Origin: Mycoplasma buteonis
GTDB taxonomy: Bacteria > Bacillota_I > Bacilli_A > Mycoplasmatales > Metamycoplasmataceae
Assembly: GCF_000733865.1 (NCBI RefSeq)
Contig: NZ_JPOK01000008.1
Location: 39,222-83,287 of the forward strand
Length of the DNA stretch: 44,066 bases
Direction: 5' to 3'
Position numbers and translations under genes: made by a program. The notes under the pieces were generated by a model, which saw only the letters and a program-made list of their open reading frames with translations, was not told where the DNA came from and searched no databases. Position 1 is the first letter of the stretch. Each line of letters opens with the position of its first letter. Shown here piece after piece: positions 21,501-31,001 of the stretch.

Positions 21501-23187
21501 CTTCTTTATCTTCGTTAATTAATTTACTTTTTGCTAGTCCATTAATAATTTGGAATAAAAATTGTGGTTTAAATACTGCTGCTTTGAAAGCTTTAACTAC
21601 ATTTTGTAAAGTTAAGTTAGCTTTATCTTGTTGTTCTTGTAAATTACTTTGAATTGAATTAATAATTTCTTGGAATACATTTGTATCAATTAAGCGATCA
21701 ACAAAATCTTTTACAATCGCATCACTTTCAGGTCCTTCAAATAAATATTTTTGTAATTTATGCTCAGGATCTAGCTGAGTATATAATGGATTTTGTAGTG
21801 CAAATTTAATTACTTGTAAAGGAATGTGTTTAAAAATTTCAATAAATTCAGTTAAACGTACTGAGTAATTATTTGGTGAACGTAAAATGTCTAAATCCTG
21901 TTCAAATTGGCTTTTATCAGCTAAGTAATCATCAGTATTTCTACCCAAAATATATTGATCTTGGTATTGTGGTGCTAATTGATATGCGATGGTTTTTGCA
22001 TCGCTAGTTAAATAGTTCTGGTTAAAATCATAAAATCCATATTTATCTAAATCAAAAGTTGATTTAGATAATTTTAAATATAAATCCATTGCCATTTTTT
22101 TGTAAGCAACAGTATTTGGGTGAATATCAATAAAAATGCTACTTAATTTTTTATTATTTTTATTTCAGTATTCAGGATTATACAAGTTAACATAGTTAAT
22201 ATCGTATTTATTAGCCACTTCTTGTAAATTATCATTTAAAATACCAATAATTTCATCTGAAATGTTTAGTTTTAAACTATCACCCACTAAGTTTTTGAAA
22301 GCATTGTCTAAAACTTGTTTTAAACCTAAAAAAGGTGTTGGGTAACTAATTAAATTAATATTCGCTTTTGGAGCGAGTACTTTTAGATTACTAATTAAAG
22401 TTGCTAATCTTGATTTAACTTCCGGGATTGCTTCCTGGTAAATTTTAGATGCTAAAACAGCAATTTGTGAATAAGATGGATCATCACTGTTAAGTGTCTC
22501 AATTAGTTGGAATAAATTACTTTTTTGTAAACCTTGAAAAATTAAATAGAAAAAGTCATTAGCTCCTAGTGTAAATGTAATTAAGTTAGCATTTGCTAAA
22601 TCATTTTTAATTTGTGCAACTGGAATATTTTTTAAATTAAATAAATTATTTAACACATTAACATCTTGTTTTTCAAAATCTGAATTAATTTGTAAAAATT
22701 CAATTCAGTCAAGTGCAGTGGCACCACTAATAGCGTAGTTTTCAAAGCTAGCTAATTTCTTTTCTTTATTTAAAATTTTTGCTAAAAAAGCTGGATAAGA
22801 AGCTCCTGTAACCTCATTATTTTTAAATTCTCCAGGGTAGTCAGCTGGAAGTGAACCATCAAAACCTGCTGTCATGGAATCACCAAACGCAACATAATTT
22901 ACTTTTTGGTCTGTGTCAATAAATTTATCTGACTTTTTCTTAACTAATGGCTTTACAACTAAATCATTGTTAGAATTATTATCTTGTGAATTTTGCGGAA
23001 TTTCTGAAGTTACTTTGTTAGTTGGTAATTTTTCAGTTACCGCTTTATCTTTATCAAAATTCGGATCAATTCCTGCGTCTCCTGTTTGGATTTCTTTTGA
23101 CGAACCAGGTGCAGCACATGAAGTGGCTACTACTGCAGTTCCAATTGCTCCTAAAATTGTAAGAGCTAAATTACTTTTATTTTTCAT
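12574..23187 (-). CDS. Giant SGNH/GDSL-hydrolase lipoprotein with long helical repeat tail, 3,537 residues
   Basis: A single frame of 10.6 kb; the many breaks are UGA-Trp codons, and gaps of unbroken frame were read triplet by triplet without meeting TAA or TAG. A lipoprotein signal (LGAIGTAVVATSC, C24) is followed by an Asn/Lys linker and an SGNH esterase-like domain at about residues 95-380: FGDSMTAG (S104), YAISGATALDW, TLGAND (N210) and DIHPN (D354, H356). The remaining 3,150 residues are Leu/Ile/Asn/Lys-rich amphipathic helices with a recurring unit of about 220-235 residues whose clearest mark is LL-x-LP-x2-N-x2-NK-x2-I. It ends GWLKSPQ. The ATG at 23185-23187 has no Shine-Dalgarno. Likely surface-exposed; substrate unknown. 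Confidence 0.9.
14640..18110 (-). repeat. Protein-level repeats of about 220-235 residues within the giant lipoprotein
   Basis: Copies of one helical motif recur near 18045-18110 (ILLKSPIVNDNLPLIKNFI), 17365-17430 (LLLNLPIWNEQNKDILTQI), 16680-16745 (LIKVFAKSNLFEQNKATIL), 16040-16090 (IYQLPAIQNHKEALKQVL), 15345-15400 (LIKASTSVTQHKENW) and 14640-14700 (LIKVMLAEDGKLNQHKATV). Spacing is about 640-705 bases. Between copies a second conserved feature, DFxxxLKxxLxxLVNxII, recurs. Divergence is high, so the DNA itself is not repetitive. Confidence 0.65.
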
Positions 23188-23193
23188 AATCAA

Positions 23194-23222
23194 TCTATAG
23201 CTAAACGCTAAACCTTTCTGAA
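23194..23222 (-). promoter_or_regulatory. Promoter of the giant lipoprotein gene, likely leaderless
   Basis: TTCAGA (23217-23222) and TATAGA (23194-23199) are 17 bases apart, and the -10 ends six bases before the ATG, the same geometry as the promoter at 12372-12400. Each hexamer matches consensus at four of six positions. Confidence 0.45.
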
Positions 23223-23416
23223 TTTTTATAGTTCTTTTTATTAAATCTTATTAATGATATCAAAAAATCAGCTTTTACGTGTCAATAAAAAAAGCTTGCT
23301 AACTATAAAAAGTTATTTTTTACCACTTTTTTATGATAAAAAATAAACTTTTAATGTTAACAAGATATTTATTCATTTTTGCTTTTATAAAATAGCAATA
23401 AATGACTAAAAGTATC

Positions 23417-24196
23417 CTAATCTAAATTGTAATAAGGGACTTTAATTAAGTGTTTCAAAATACGTTCTTTCGGGAATTTAGCACTTAAAAATTCGAATAA
23501 ATGAGTTGCAAAAACTTGTTCATCTAAATGTGGGATCTCTAAAATTTTAATTTGTAATTCATTAAAATTAATTCAGTCACTTCATTTAAAATCACTACTT
23601 ACAATCAAGTTAATTCCTTGACTTGCTAGTTGATTAATTTGTCCAACATAGCCACTGCCACTTAAAATTGCAAAGTTATTGATAGGAAGATCTAGGTCAT
23701 TTTTGTTAATATTAGTTCTAAATGAGTGCATATTCAATTTTTGAGAAATAATTTTTTTAAGCTCATTAACTGAAATTTTACAATTTACCAAAGCACTAAA
23801 CTTTGGAGAATCTTTTTGAATTTTTTCTTCAAAACCCAGAGCTTTTGCGATTTGATATGAGGTTCCTTCAACATCACAATCATAGTTTGTGTGCATTGCG
23901 TATACAAAAATCTTGTGTTTTTTTAATAATTCTCAAATTTGAAATTTATAAGGTGCTTTTTCTTGCTCTGCTTCTTTAGTTGCTTCAAAGAAAAATGGAT
24001 GGTGCACAAGTATAACATTGCAATTATTTTTAATAGCATCTAAAACAACTTCGTTTGTCACGTCAATTGCTAGCATCACGCCTGTGAGTAAAACAGACTG
24101 GTTATGTTTGACTGAAAAACCGGCTGGATCTCAAATTTCTTTATTTATTAATGGATAAATAGAATCTAAATACTTAATAAATTTTCTAACTGTCAT
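23417..24196 (-). CDS. Nif3-like dinuclear metal-center protein (GTP cyclohydrolase I type 2 / NIF3 family)
   Basis: This 259-residue member of the widespread NIF3/YbgI family binds two metal ions per subunit; the cellular role of the family is not settled. Metal-ligand motifs are visible: HHPFFF (two His), HTNYDCD (His and Asp), and the C-terminal PHLDEQ (His and Glu). The usual TGD-type loop reads VSSDFKWSDW. UGA codons encode Trp in this loop and in IWDPAG and IWELL. AAGAGGAAAATT precedes the ATG. It lies 43 bases after rpoD, past a terminator-like hairpin; the trmK gene often found next to it in related genomes is absent here. Confidence 0.9.
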
Positions 24197-24223
24197 AATT
24201 TTCCTCTTATATTAATTTTATAA

Positions 24224-24248
24224 AAAAACTAACTAGTAGTTAGTTTTT
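24224..24248 (-). terminator. Terminator overlapping the rpoD stop
   Basis: Eleven-base arms AAAAACTAACT and AGTTAGTTTTT with a three-base loop; the minus strand continues TTATAAAATT. The rpoD stop (24240-24242) is inside the stem. The Nif3-like gene starts only 27 bases beyond, so termination may be partial. Confidence 0.7.
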
Positions 24249-25697
24249 AAGAAAGTCTTTTAAGTTAGCACCGTGTTTTGCGTTATTTTTTAGTTTTCTT
24301 AATATTTTATTTTCAATTTGACGCACACGTTCTTTAGAAACACCACCACGCTCTTCAGCTAATTGGTCAAGTGAGTGAACTTTGTAACGATTACCATCTT
24401 CATCATAACCAATTCCAAAACGTTTTCTAATTAAATCTTTATCTTCTTTATTTTCAAGTGTGTCTTCAATAATTTCATGTAAAATTTCTGCTAATTCTTC
24501 TTGTGAAGCAAATTCAACAGGAGACATAATATTTTCATCTTTAACAAAGTCACTAAAGCTTGAATCGTTTTCTTTTCCAACTTGTTTATCAAGTGAAATA
24601 GGATCAATATTAATTTTTCTAATGTATCTAACTTTATCAGCTGTATAACCTTCACCAAAACGTTCTGCAATTTGTTCGTCAGTAGGTTCTTGTCCTAGTT
24701 CTTGTTGTAATTCTCTTTCGATTTTTGAAATCTTGTTAATTGTTTCGACCATATGAACTGGCACCCTGATTGTCCGTGCTTGATCAGCAACAGCTCTTGT
24801 AATAGCCTGACGAATTCATCAAGTAGCATATGTTGAGAATTTAAATCCTTTATTTACATCATATTTTTGAACAGCTTTTAAAATTCCAGCATTTCCTTCT
24901 GAAATTAAATCAATAAAAGTAAGACCTCTGTTTTTGTATTTTTTAGCGTTATTAATAACTAAACGTAAATTTCTTTGGATTAGTTTATCACGTGCTCTTT
25001 TACCACGGAAACCACCTTTTTCCATTTGCTTAGCTAATTCTTTTTCTTCTTCAATTGAAAGTAATTCACCATATTTACCAATTCAACGCATGTATCATTT
25101 AACAATGTCGTTAGTTTCGGTAAGTTTATTAGTTAATGATTGTTTTTCTTTTTGTTCAGCAAAATCTACTTCACTATCAAAATCTAGAGAAAGAGAATTT
25201 AAATCAATGTCATCTTCACCAAAAAAGTCATCTTCTTCTTTTAAAGTTTCTTCATCGTCCTCTTCGTCTTCCTCTTCTTCATCTTCGATAGTTTCGTCAT
25301 CATCAGGTTTTAAGAAATCTTCACTTTCATAATCAGTATCATCATCAATAACGTCATCATCTCCAAAATCATCATCAGATTCTAAATCATCTAAATCGTC
25401 AAGATTAATTTCCTCATCTTGAGTTTTTTTACCTTTTTTGTTTGATTTTTTTGCTTTAGAAACTTCTGATTCAAATTCTAATTCATCAACAAAATCATCA
25501 TCTCCAAAATCAAATGAATCTAGAATAATGTTTGCATTAATTAAATCTTCCATGAATTCATCTAAGCTATCTTCATCAACTTCTAGTTGTTTTTTGTCTA
25601 AAATTTTAAAAACTTCTTCTTGTGAAAAATTATTTTTTTTAGCTTTCTTAAGTTCATTTTTTAAAAAAATAATAATTGATTCAAAACGATTTTCCAT
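24240..25697 (-). CDS. rpoD: RNA polymerase primary sigma factor
   Basis: This 485-residue protein directs RNA polymerase to promoters. A region 1.1-like segment (about 1-70) is followed by a very acidic tract (about 94-180), then region 1.2/2 ([50 protein letters not shown]), region 3 and region 4 ([36 protein letters not shown] helix-turn-helix). The invariant WW is encoded by two consecutive UGA codons at 24816-24821. AAGGAG precedes the ATG and overlaps the end of dnaG, so glyS-dnaG-rpoD resembles the classic primase-sigma operon. The acidic insert is highly lineage-specific. Confidence 0.97.
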
Positions 25698-25699
25698 TA

Positions 25700-27712
25700 T
25701 TACTCCTTATCTTTTTCGTCATCTTCTTTATTTGTTAAAATTGTATTTTTGTTACGCAATAATAACTCATTTTTACGATATATTCTTCCTAATTGTTCAT
25801 AATTAGCATTCTCTAATAATTCTTTATTTGTTTCTTTAGATTTGTTTATTTTTTGCGTAACTAGAGAATTCAAGTTAATATGTACTCATTTTTGAGCTTT
25901 AGTTTTATTTTGGTCACTATCTTCTTTTGTATTATTAGATTGGAAATAAGATAGATTATTATTAATTGTTTCTAAATATAATTTTCAAGTAGCTTCTAAT
26001 AAATCGTCTTTTAATTCTTCTTGGTTACTTATTCTTTCAAAAACAGGATCTGAAATAATAGAATTAATTAAAATTTCACGAACTTGTTTTAAAAATTTAT
26101 CTTGTACTTCAAATTCTAATTCTGCTTGATTATCTTCCAATTTATCATATTCACTTTGTAAATTTATTAAAATATCTTTAACATCTTTTTCATCGTCAAA
26201 AAAATCAATTCAATTTTCTGTTTTTTCATTTTTTAACAATGGACTACTAGAAAAAATATTATAAATTAATCTGGATTTTAAAAAATAAATTAATCAAGGA
26301 TAATTTACATTCCCAAACATCTTTTGCCTTAAAGTTTTAGAATTTGTGTTAATAAAATTTTCTTTATTTTTAGCGAATAATTCATCATTTTTATCTTCTA
26401 TTGGAATTAGGACATCAGGAATTTGATTCATGATAGGATCAAATTCTTTTAAATCTAAAGTAATTGAATATTTAGATTGAATGTTTTCTGTGATAATTTT
26501 TTGAATTTCTTTGTTAGGGATATAACTAAAAAACTTTTCAAACTTATCTTTGATATATGCAACTTTTTTATATTCTTCATTTTCAGAAAATTCATTTTTT
26601 GCAATTTCTAGAATTTTGTGATAAACAAAGTCAACACCAGAAGAAGTTTTACTACTTATAAGGTTTTTTAACGCTTCGGGACCTTGACTTTGCAATATTT
26701 CATCCGGATCTTTTCCAAATGTATTATTTACAACATTTACTTCTTTATTATGTTTTAAAAGTTCCTTAATAGATCGAATTGTAGCTAAAACACCAGCATT
26801 ATCGCTATCTAAAAAGAGTAAAACAGAGTTATTTTTAATTTCTTTTATATGTTCGGATGTTAGTGCTGTTCCCATTATTGCAACAGCATTTTCAATTCCT
26901 GCTTTATATAAAGCGATAACATCCATAAAACCTTCAACAATAATTATTTCTTTTTTCTCTTCAATCGAATTTTTAGCATTGTAAAAGTTATATAAAATTT
27001 TTGATTTTTTAAATAAGTCTGTTTCTGGCGAATTAACATATTTAGCTTTTTCGTTAGGAGAAATAGTACGTGCGCTAAAACCGACTATTTGACCGTAATG
27101 ATTTCTAATTGCAAAAGTAATCCGATTAAAAAACAATTGATGTAAGTCAGAATTAATTAAACCAGCATCAATTAATCTTTTTTCACTTAAATCTGAATTT
27201 TCTGCAAAAGTTAATAATTCATTTGCTCCAGCAAAACCAATATCAAAATGATTTCTGATATGAGAATCTGCTAAGTCGCGTACAGTTAGATATGTAACAA
27301 CTTTAGGGTTAATTAATACACGAGATTTGTAAAAATTGTTTGTTAATTCTAAAGTATCTAATATTTCAATTTGATCTGGATTGTACTGAAAAGTATTATC
27401 TGCTTTTTGTTTAGAAAAATCATAAGAGATATTTAATTTTTCTGCTAATTTTTCTAAAACTTCAAAATAATTTAATCCTTTATGTCTCATCAAAAAGGAA
27501 ATTGCATTCCCGCTTACTCCACAAGCAAAACATTTAAAAATCTTTTTTTGTGGACTAACAGTAAAGCTTGGAGTAGTATCTTGATGAAAAGGACAAAGAC
27601 CTAAGTAATTATTACCCTTTTTGTTTAAAGGAATGTATTCAGAAATTACTTCAACAATATCAGTATTTTGCTGAATATTTTGAATTATTTCTCTTAGATT
27701 ATTTTGGTTCAT
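25700..27712 (-). CDS. dnaG: DNA primase
   Basis: This 670-residue enzyme makes RNA primers at the replication fork. The N-terminal CHC2 zinc ribbon has C40, H43, C61 and C64 (GLCPFHQD ... KCFACGVSG). The Toprim catalytic core has IIVEGFMDV (E260) and FLDSDNAG (D302, D304). The region after about 470 is a divergent, highly charged C-terminal domain that would contact the helicase. UGA codons at 26294, 26207, 25985 and 25889 encode Trp. GAGG precedes the ATG. It lies 41 bases after glyS and abuts rpoD, whose ribosome site lies in the last dnaG codons. Confidence 0.96.
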
Positions 27713-27753
27713 TTAAACCTCAATTAAATTATTATGATTATTTGCTTATTTGC

Positions 27754-29112
27754 TTAAATGTATTTTTTAATATCATCAATACTGATTCTAATTTGTTCCA
27801 TAGTATCACGATTTCTTAAAGTTACACAATTATCTTCTAATGTATCGTAATCTACAGTTAAACATCAGTAAGTTCCGATTGCGTCTTGACGACGGTAACG
27901 TTTTCCAATTGAACCAGTTTCATCATAAGTAACTGAAATACCTTGTTCAATTAGAGTTTCATAAATTTGGTTTGCTTTTTCTCCTAGTTTTTTGACTAAA
28001 GGTAAAATTGCGATTTTGTATGGTGCAATTGAAAGTGGGAATTGTAAAACAATTCTTTCTTCGTTTTCAACTTGTTCGACTTTATAGCAATTAGAAATTA
28101 CAGCTAACATAAGACGATCTAAACCAATACTTGGTTCAATTACATATGGAATAATTTTTTGATTAGTGTTTGGATCTAAGTATTCAAGTGATTCACCAGT
28201 TGCTTTCATATGTGAAGTTAAATCATAATTTGTACGGTTAGCAACACCTAAAAGTTCACCTCAACCAAATGGGAATTGAAATTCAATATCACTAGTTGCA
28301 TCTGAATAGTGTGATAACTCTTCTTTTTCATGCGCTCTAACACGGATGTTATCTTCAGTAATACCTAATTTTAAGACAAATTTGTATGCTTTTTGAATGT
28401 AGTAATTAAATCACTCATTAGCTTCTTCTGGTTTTGTGAAAAATTCTAATTCCATTTGTTCAAATTCTCTAGTTCTAAAAATAAAGTTTCCAGGTGTTAC
28501 TTCATTTCTAAAACTTTTACCTACTTGGGCAATCCCAAAAGGTAATTTTGCTCTAGCTGTTCTTTGCACGTTTTTAAAATTAACAAAAATACCTTGTGCA
28601 GTTTCAGGACGAAGATAAACTTTGGCTTTTGAATCTTCAGTAACTCCTTGATGTGTTTCAAACATTAAATTAAATTGTTTAATTTCAGTTCAATTAGTTT
28701 TAGCACCTTCGTATTCAGTAATATTTTTCACAACGAAGTCATGCATTTCTTCAAAAGTCATTTTTTCAGGAATAATATTTGGATCAAATTCTTGAATTAA
28801 TTTGTCTGCACGATATCTTTTACCATTAGTTTTATTTTCAATTAAAGGATCAGAAAAATTTCCTACATGACCACTAGTTACTCAAACTTGTGGATTCATT
28901 AAAATTTTTGAATCGATTAAAAAATTATTTTTTTCTTTAAAAATGAATTCTTTTTTTCATTCTTTTAAAATATTGTCTTTAAGTAGTGAACCTAAAGGAC
29001 CATAATCTCATGTATTTGATAGCCCTCCATAAATTTCGCTACCTTGAAAAACAAATCCTGAGTTTTTTAAATGATTAACAATTTCTTGCATTTTTTCTTT
29101 ATTATTAAGCAT
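27754..29112 (-). CDS. glyS: Glycyl-tRNA synthetase, alpha2 type
   Basis: This 452-residue class II synthetase charges tRNA-Gly. It is the single-chain homodimeric form: N-terminus [20 protein letters not shown], motif 2 area [23 protein letters not shown], motif 3 [13 protein letters not shown], and a C-terminal anticodon-binding domain ([13 protein letters not shown] ... [16 protein letters not shown]). Several UGA codons encode conserved Trp residues (NTWDYGPLG, TYWCLT). No ribosome-binding site precedes the ATG; a TAAAAT lies seven bases upstream, suggesting a leaderless transcript. A 12-base perfect inverted repeat overlaps the expected -35 area. Confidence 0.97.
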
Positions 29113-29119
29113 ACAATGT

Positions 29120-29125
29120 ATTTTA
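29120..29125 (-). promoter_or_regulatory. -10 element of glyS-dnaG-rpoD promoter
   Basis: TAAAAT on the minus strand ends seven bases before the glyS ATG. No strong -35 is visible; the best candidate (TAGATA, 16 bases upstream) lies inside the inverted repeat at 29138-29164. Confidence 0.4.
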
Positions 29126-29137
29126 TCACTTTTTTAC

Positions 29138-29164
29138 TATATATCTAATAAAATTAGATATATA
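29138..29164. repeat. Perfect 12-base inverted repeat upstream of glyS
   Basis: TATATATCTAAT and ATTAGATATATA flank AAA. No T tract follows on the minus strand, so a terminator is unlikely. Placement over the -35 area suggests a repressor site or a cruciform-prone element. Confidence 0.5.
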
Positions 29165-29189
29165 CTAAAATTTGATTTTATCAAAATAA

Positions 29190-29237
29190 AAAAATAATTT
29201 TTTAATACCCATTTTTAAGCACTAAAAAATTATTTTT
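29190..29237 (-). terminator. Terminator of tdk
   Basis: Fifteen-base arms (29190-29204 and 29223-29237, composed of A and T only) enclose an 18-base loop; the minus strand continues TTATTTTG after the stem. It overlaps the tdk stop at 29230-29232. The all-AT stem makes it weaker than the GC-containing terminators nearby. Confidence 0.6.
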
Positions 29238-29808
29238 CTGTTTTTTGATTTTCAATCATTCCTTTTTGATGACATTCTCTACAACGAGCTTCGTATGTAT
29301 CATCACCTAAAAGATGTCTATTGTTAGAATTAATCTTTCTAAATGACATATTTGCTTGTCCGTGACATTGCATACAAACTGCTTTTAATTTTAGTGCTGA
29401 ATCACAAAGTCCTAGAAGTTCAGTTACAACACTAAAAGTTTTACCTTCATAATCCATATCAAGTCCAGATACAATTACTTTAATTCCTAAATTGACCAAT
29501 TTTAAAATTTCTCTACTAACATTTTCATCAAAAAATTGTACTTCATCAAAAGCAACAGCTTGTGTGTCTTTGCTAATATATTTCCAAATTTCATTAGAAT
29601 TATTGATTGTATAAGCCTGAATGTGTGAACCTGTTCGAGAAACTATTTCATCATCTTTGAAACGATTATCAAAAGCTGGTTTGAAAATAACTGCATTAAC
29701 TTTTGCTATTTTTCAAATAGTAATTCTTTTAATCAGTTCGGCACTTTTACCAGCAAACATAGGTCCAGTGATAACTTCTAAAAATCCAGTTGGTGATTTA
29801 TAAAACAT
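29230..29808 (-). CDS. tdk: Thymidine kinase, type II
   Basis: This 192-residue salvage enzyme phosphorylates thymidine with ATP. The P-loop is VITGPMFAGKSAELI at about residues 12-26, the acidic motif FDEVQFFDE follows, and the lasso/zinc region carries four cysteines, two in CMQCHGQ and two in CRECHQ, as in TK1-type enzymes. UGA codons encode Trp in TIWKIAK and EIWKYI. AGGGAGAATT precedes the ATG. It follows a hypothetical gene across a strong hairpin, so it may have separate expression. Confidence 0.96.
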
Positions 29809-29823
29809 TAATTCTCCCTGCTA

Positions 29824-29848
29824 AAAATGACAGTATAACTGTCATTTT
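29824..29848. terminator. Hairpin terminator between the 260-residue gene and tdk
   Basis: Eleven-base arms AAAATGACAGT and ACTGTCATTTT with a three-base loop; the minus strand continues TTTTTAGC. It overlaps the stop of the upstream gene and lies 15 bases before the tdk start, so it may attenuate rather than fully stop transcription into tdk. Confidence 0.65.
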
Positions 29849-30629
29849 AAATAAATCCTTTGATTTTGAAAATTTCGTTATAATCAGCAATAGTTTCTTT
29901 AATTAAATTATTTTGCTCAATTATATCTCAGTGATCTTGTTTAAGTTGATCGAAATTATCTCATTTTTCATAATAAATATAATCAAAAAAGTATAGTTCG
30001 TCAAAAGCAATTGTTATGTTTAATGAATTATATTTGATAAGAAATTCTTTTTTAGTTTCTAGTTTGTTCTTTGAAGCAATCGCATTTTGTAAATCATTTA
30101 GGTAAACGTTAAAAGTTTCTTTGAATTCTAATATACCAGCTTGTAATTTATTTTTTTCTAAGTTTGTATAATCAAATTTACGATTTACACTACGATCGAA
30201 AAATAGTTGTGCAGTTTCATTTTGGTTTAAACCATAAATATAGCACTTATTTTCAAAAATATGTTTTAATTCCAATTCTTGAAGTATTGCTTCATCATAA
30301 ATCTCTTCACTAGATTCTAATATTTCTATCTTAATTAAGTCTTTAAAATTTGTTAGTAATTTTTTAGGATCTTTTTCAAGCTGCAATAAAGCAAAAATAA
30401 GCTTAGTATATAAATATTTTGAAGAATATTCGTTTGACATAAATAAAGTGTCAAAATTATTTTTTGGTTTAGCTAAATCTTGTAAATAACTTTTTAAAGC
30501 TGTAAAAATGCTATTAAAACGGCTTGCAAAACCACTTTTAGCGTTTGTCTTAGCAATATAAACTAAATCACCAATAGTTCATTTAAAAATACCTTTTAAA
30601 TTTTTATGTTCTTTTTGAATGTATTGCAT
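29847..30629 (-). CDS. Conserved-looking hypothetical protein, 260 residues
   Basis: I do not recognise a family. The frame opens MQYIQKEHKNLKGIFKWTIGDLVYIAKTNAKSGF, is rich in Lys, Leu, Phe and Tyr, and appears cytoplasmic and mostly helical with no signal peptide, cysteine clusters or nucleotide-binding motif. UGA codons encode Trp in FKWTIG, EKWDNF and DHWDII. AGAAGGGAAAAT precedes the ATG and a TATAAT lies about 30 bases further upstream, so it is likely its own unit between the rpsF-ssb-rpsR terminator and the hairpin before tdk. Confidence 0.8.
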
Positions 30630-30660
30630 ATTTTCCCTTCTTTAGAGTTAATTCACTTTT

Positions 30661-30666
30661 ATTATA
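30661..30666 (-). promoter_or_regulatory. -10 element for the 260-residue gene
   Basis: A perfect TATAAT on the minus strand lies 31 bases before the ATG, between the rpsR terminator and the gene. No convincing -35 was found. Confidence 0.45.
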
Positions 30667-30691
30667 TCTATTTATAGCTAAAAGCATAAAA

Positions 30692-30711
30692 AAACGCACT
30701 AGTGTGCGTTT
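30692..30711. terminator. Terminator of rpsF-ssb-rpsR
   Basis: A complete 20-base palindrome with arms AAACGCAC and GTGCGTTT around TAGT; the minus strand continues TTTTATGC. It lies about 20 bases past the rpsR stop. Confidence 0.85.
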
Positions 30712-30732
30712 AATATTTATTATATTGAATAA

Positions 30733-30990
30733 TTATTTGTTTACACGTGCTCTAACAACTGAGTAAGGCATTAAAGCAACAAATCTTGCTCTTTTAATTG
30801 CGTTAGCAACTTTTCTTTGGTGTTTTGCACATGTTCCAGTTGTTGCTTTAGCTTTAATTTGTCCTGTTGCTGTTACATATTTTTTAAGTAGTTCAACATT
30901 TTTGTAATCAACGTATGTCATTCCATTTTCACAAAATTCACAGAATTTTCTTCTTCCTTGAAAAGCTTTTTTACGTTTAATGTAAGCCAT
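30733..30990 (-). CDS. rpsR: 30S ribosomal protein S18
   Basis: This 85-residue small-subunit protein pairs with S6 on the platform. It has the typical [19 protein letters not shown] start, the [12 protein letters not shown] segment and the [23 protein letters not shown] core. The CEFC and CAKH cysteines mark the zinc-binding form. AAAGGAGATACA precedes the ATG. It is the third gene of rpsF-ssb-rpsR, separated from ssb by 11 bases. Confidence 0.97.
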   Translation of the reverse strand: MAYIKRKKAFQGRRKFCEFCENGMTYVDYKNVELLKKYVTATGQIKAKATTGTCAKHQRKVANAIKRARFVALMPYSVVRARVNK

Positions 30991-31001
30991 TGTATCTCCT
31001 T

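Noticed and set aside
12574-22095. The giant region could be a decayed gene broken into about a dozen fragments.
   Set aside because: All fragments share one frame and every break is UGA; reading the intervening triplets showed no TAA or TAG.
24934-25332. Plus-strand Ser-rich open frame of 132 residues.
   Set aside because: It is the complement of the Asp/Glu codons of the acidic RpoD insert; homopolymeric serine reflects that, and it has no ribosome site.
29138-29164. The glyS-upstream palindrome as a second tdk terminator.
   Set aside because: No T tract follows it on the minus strand, and a longer hairpin with T tract already overlaps the tdk stop.
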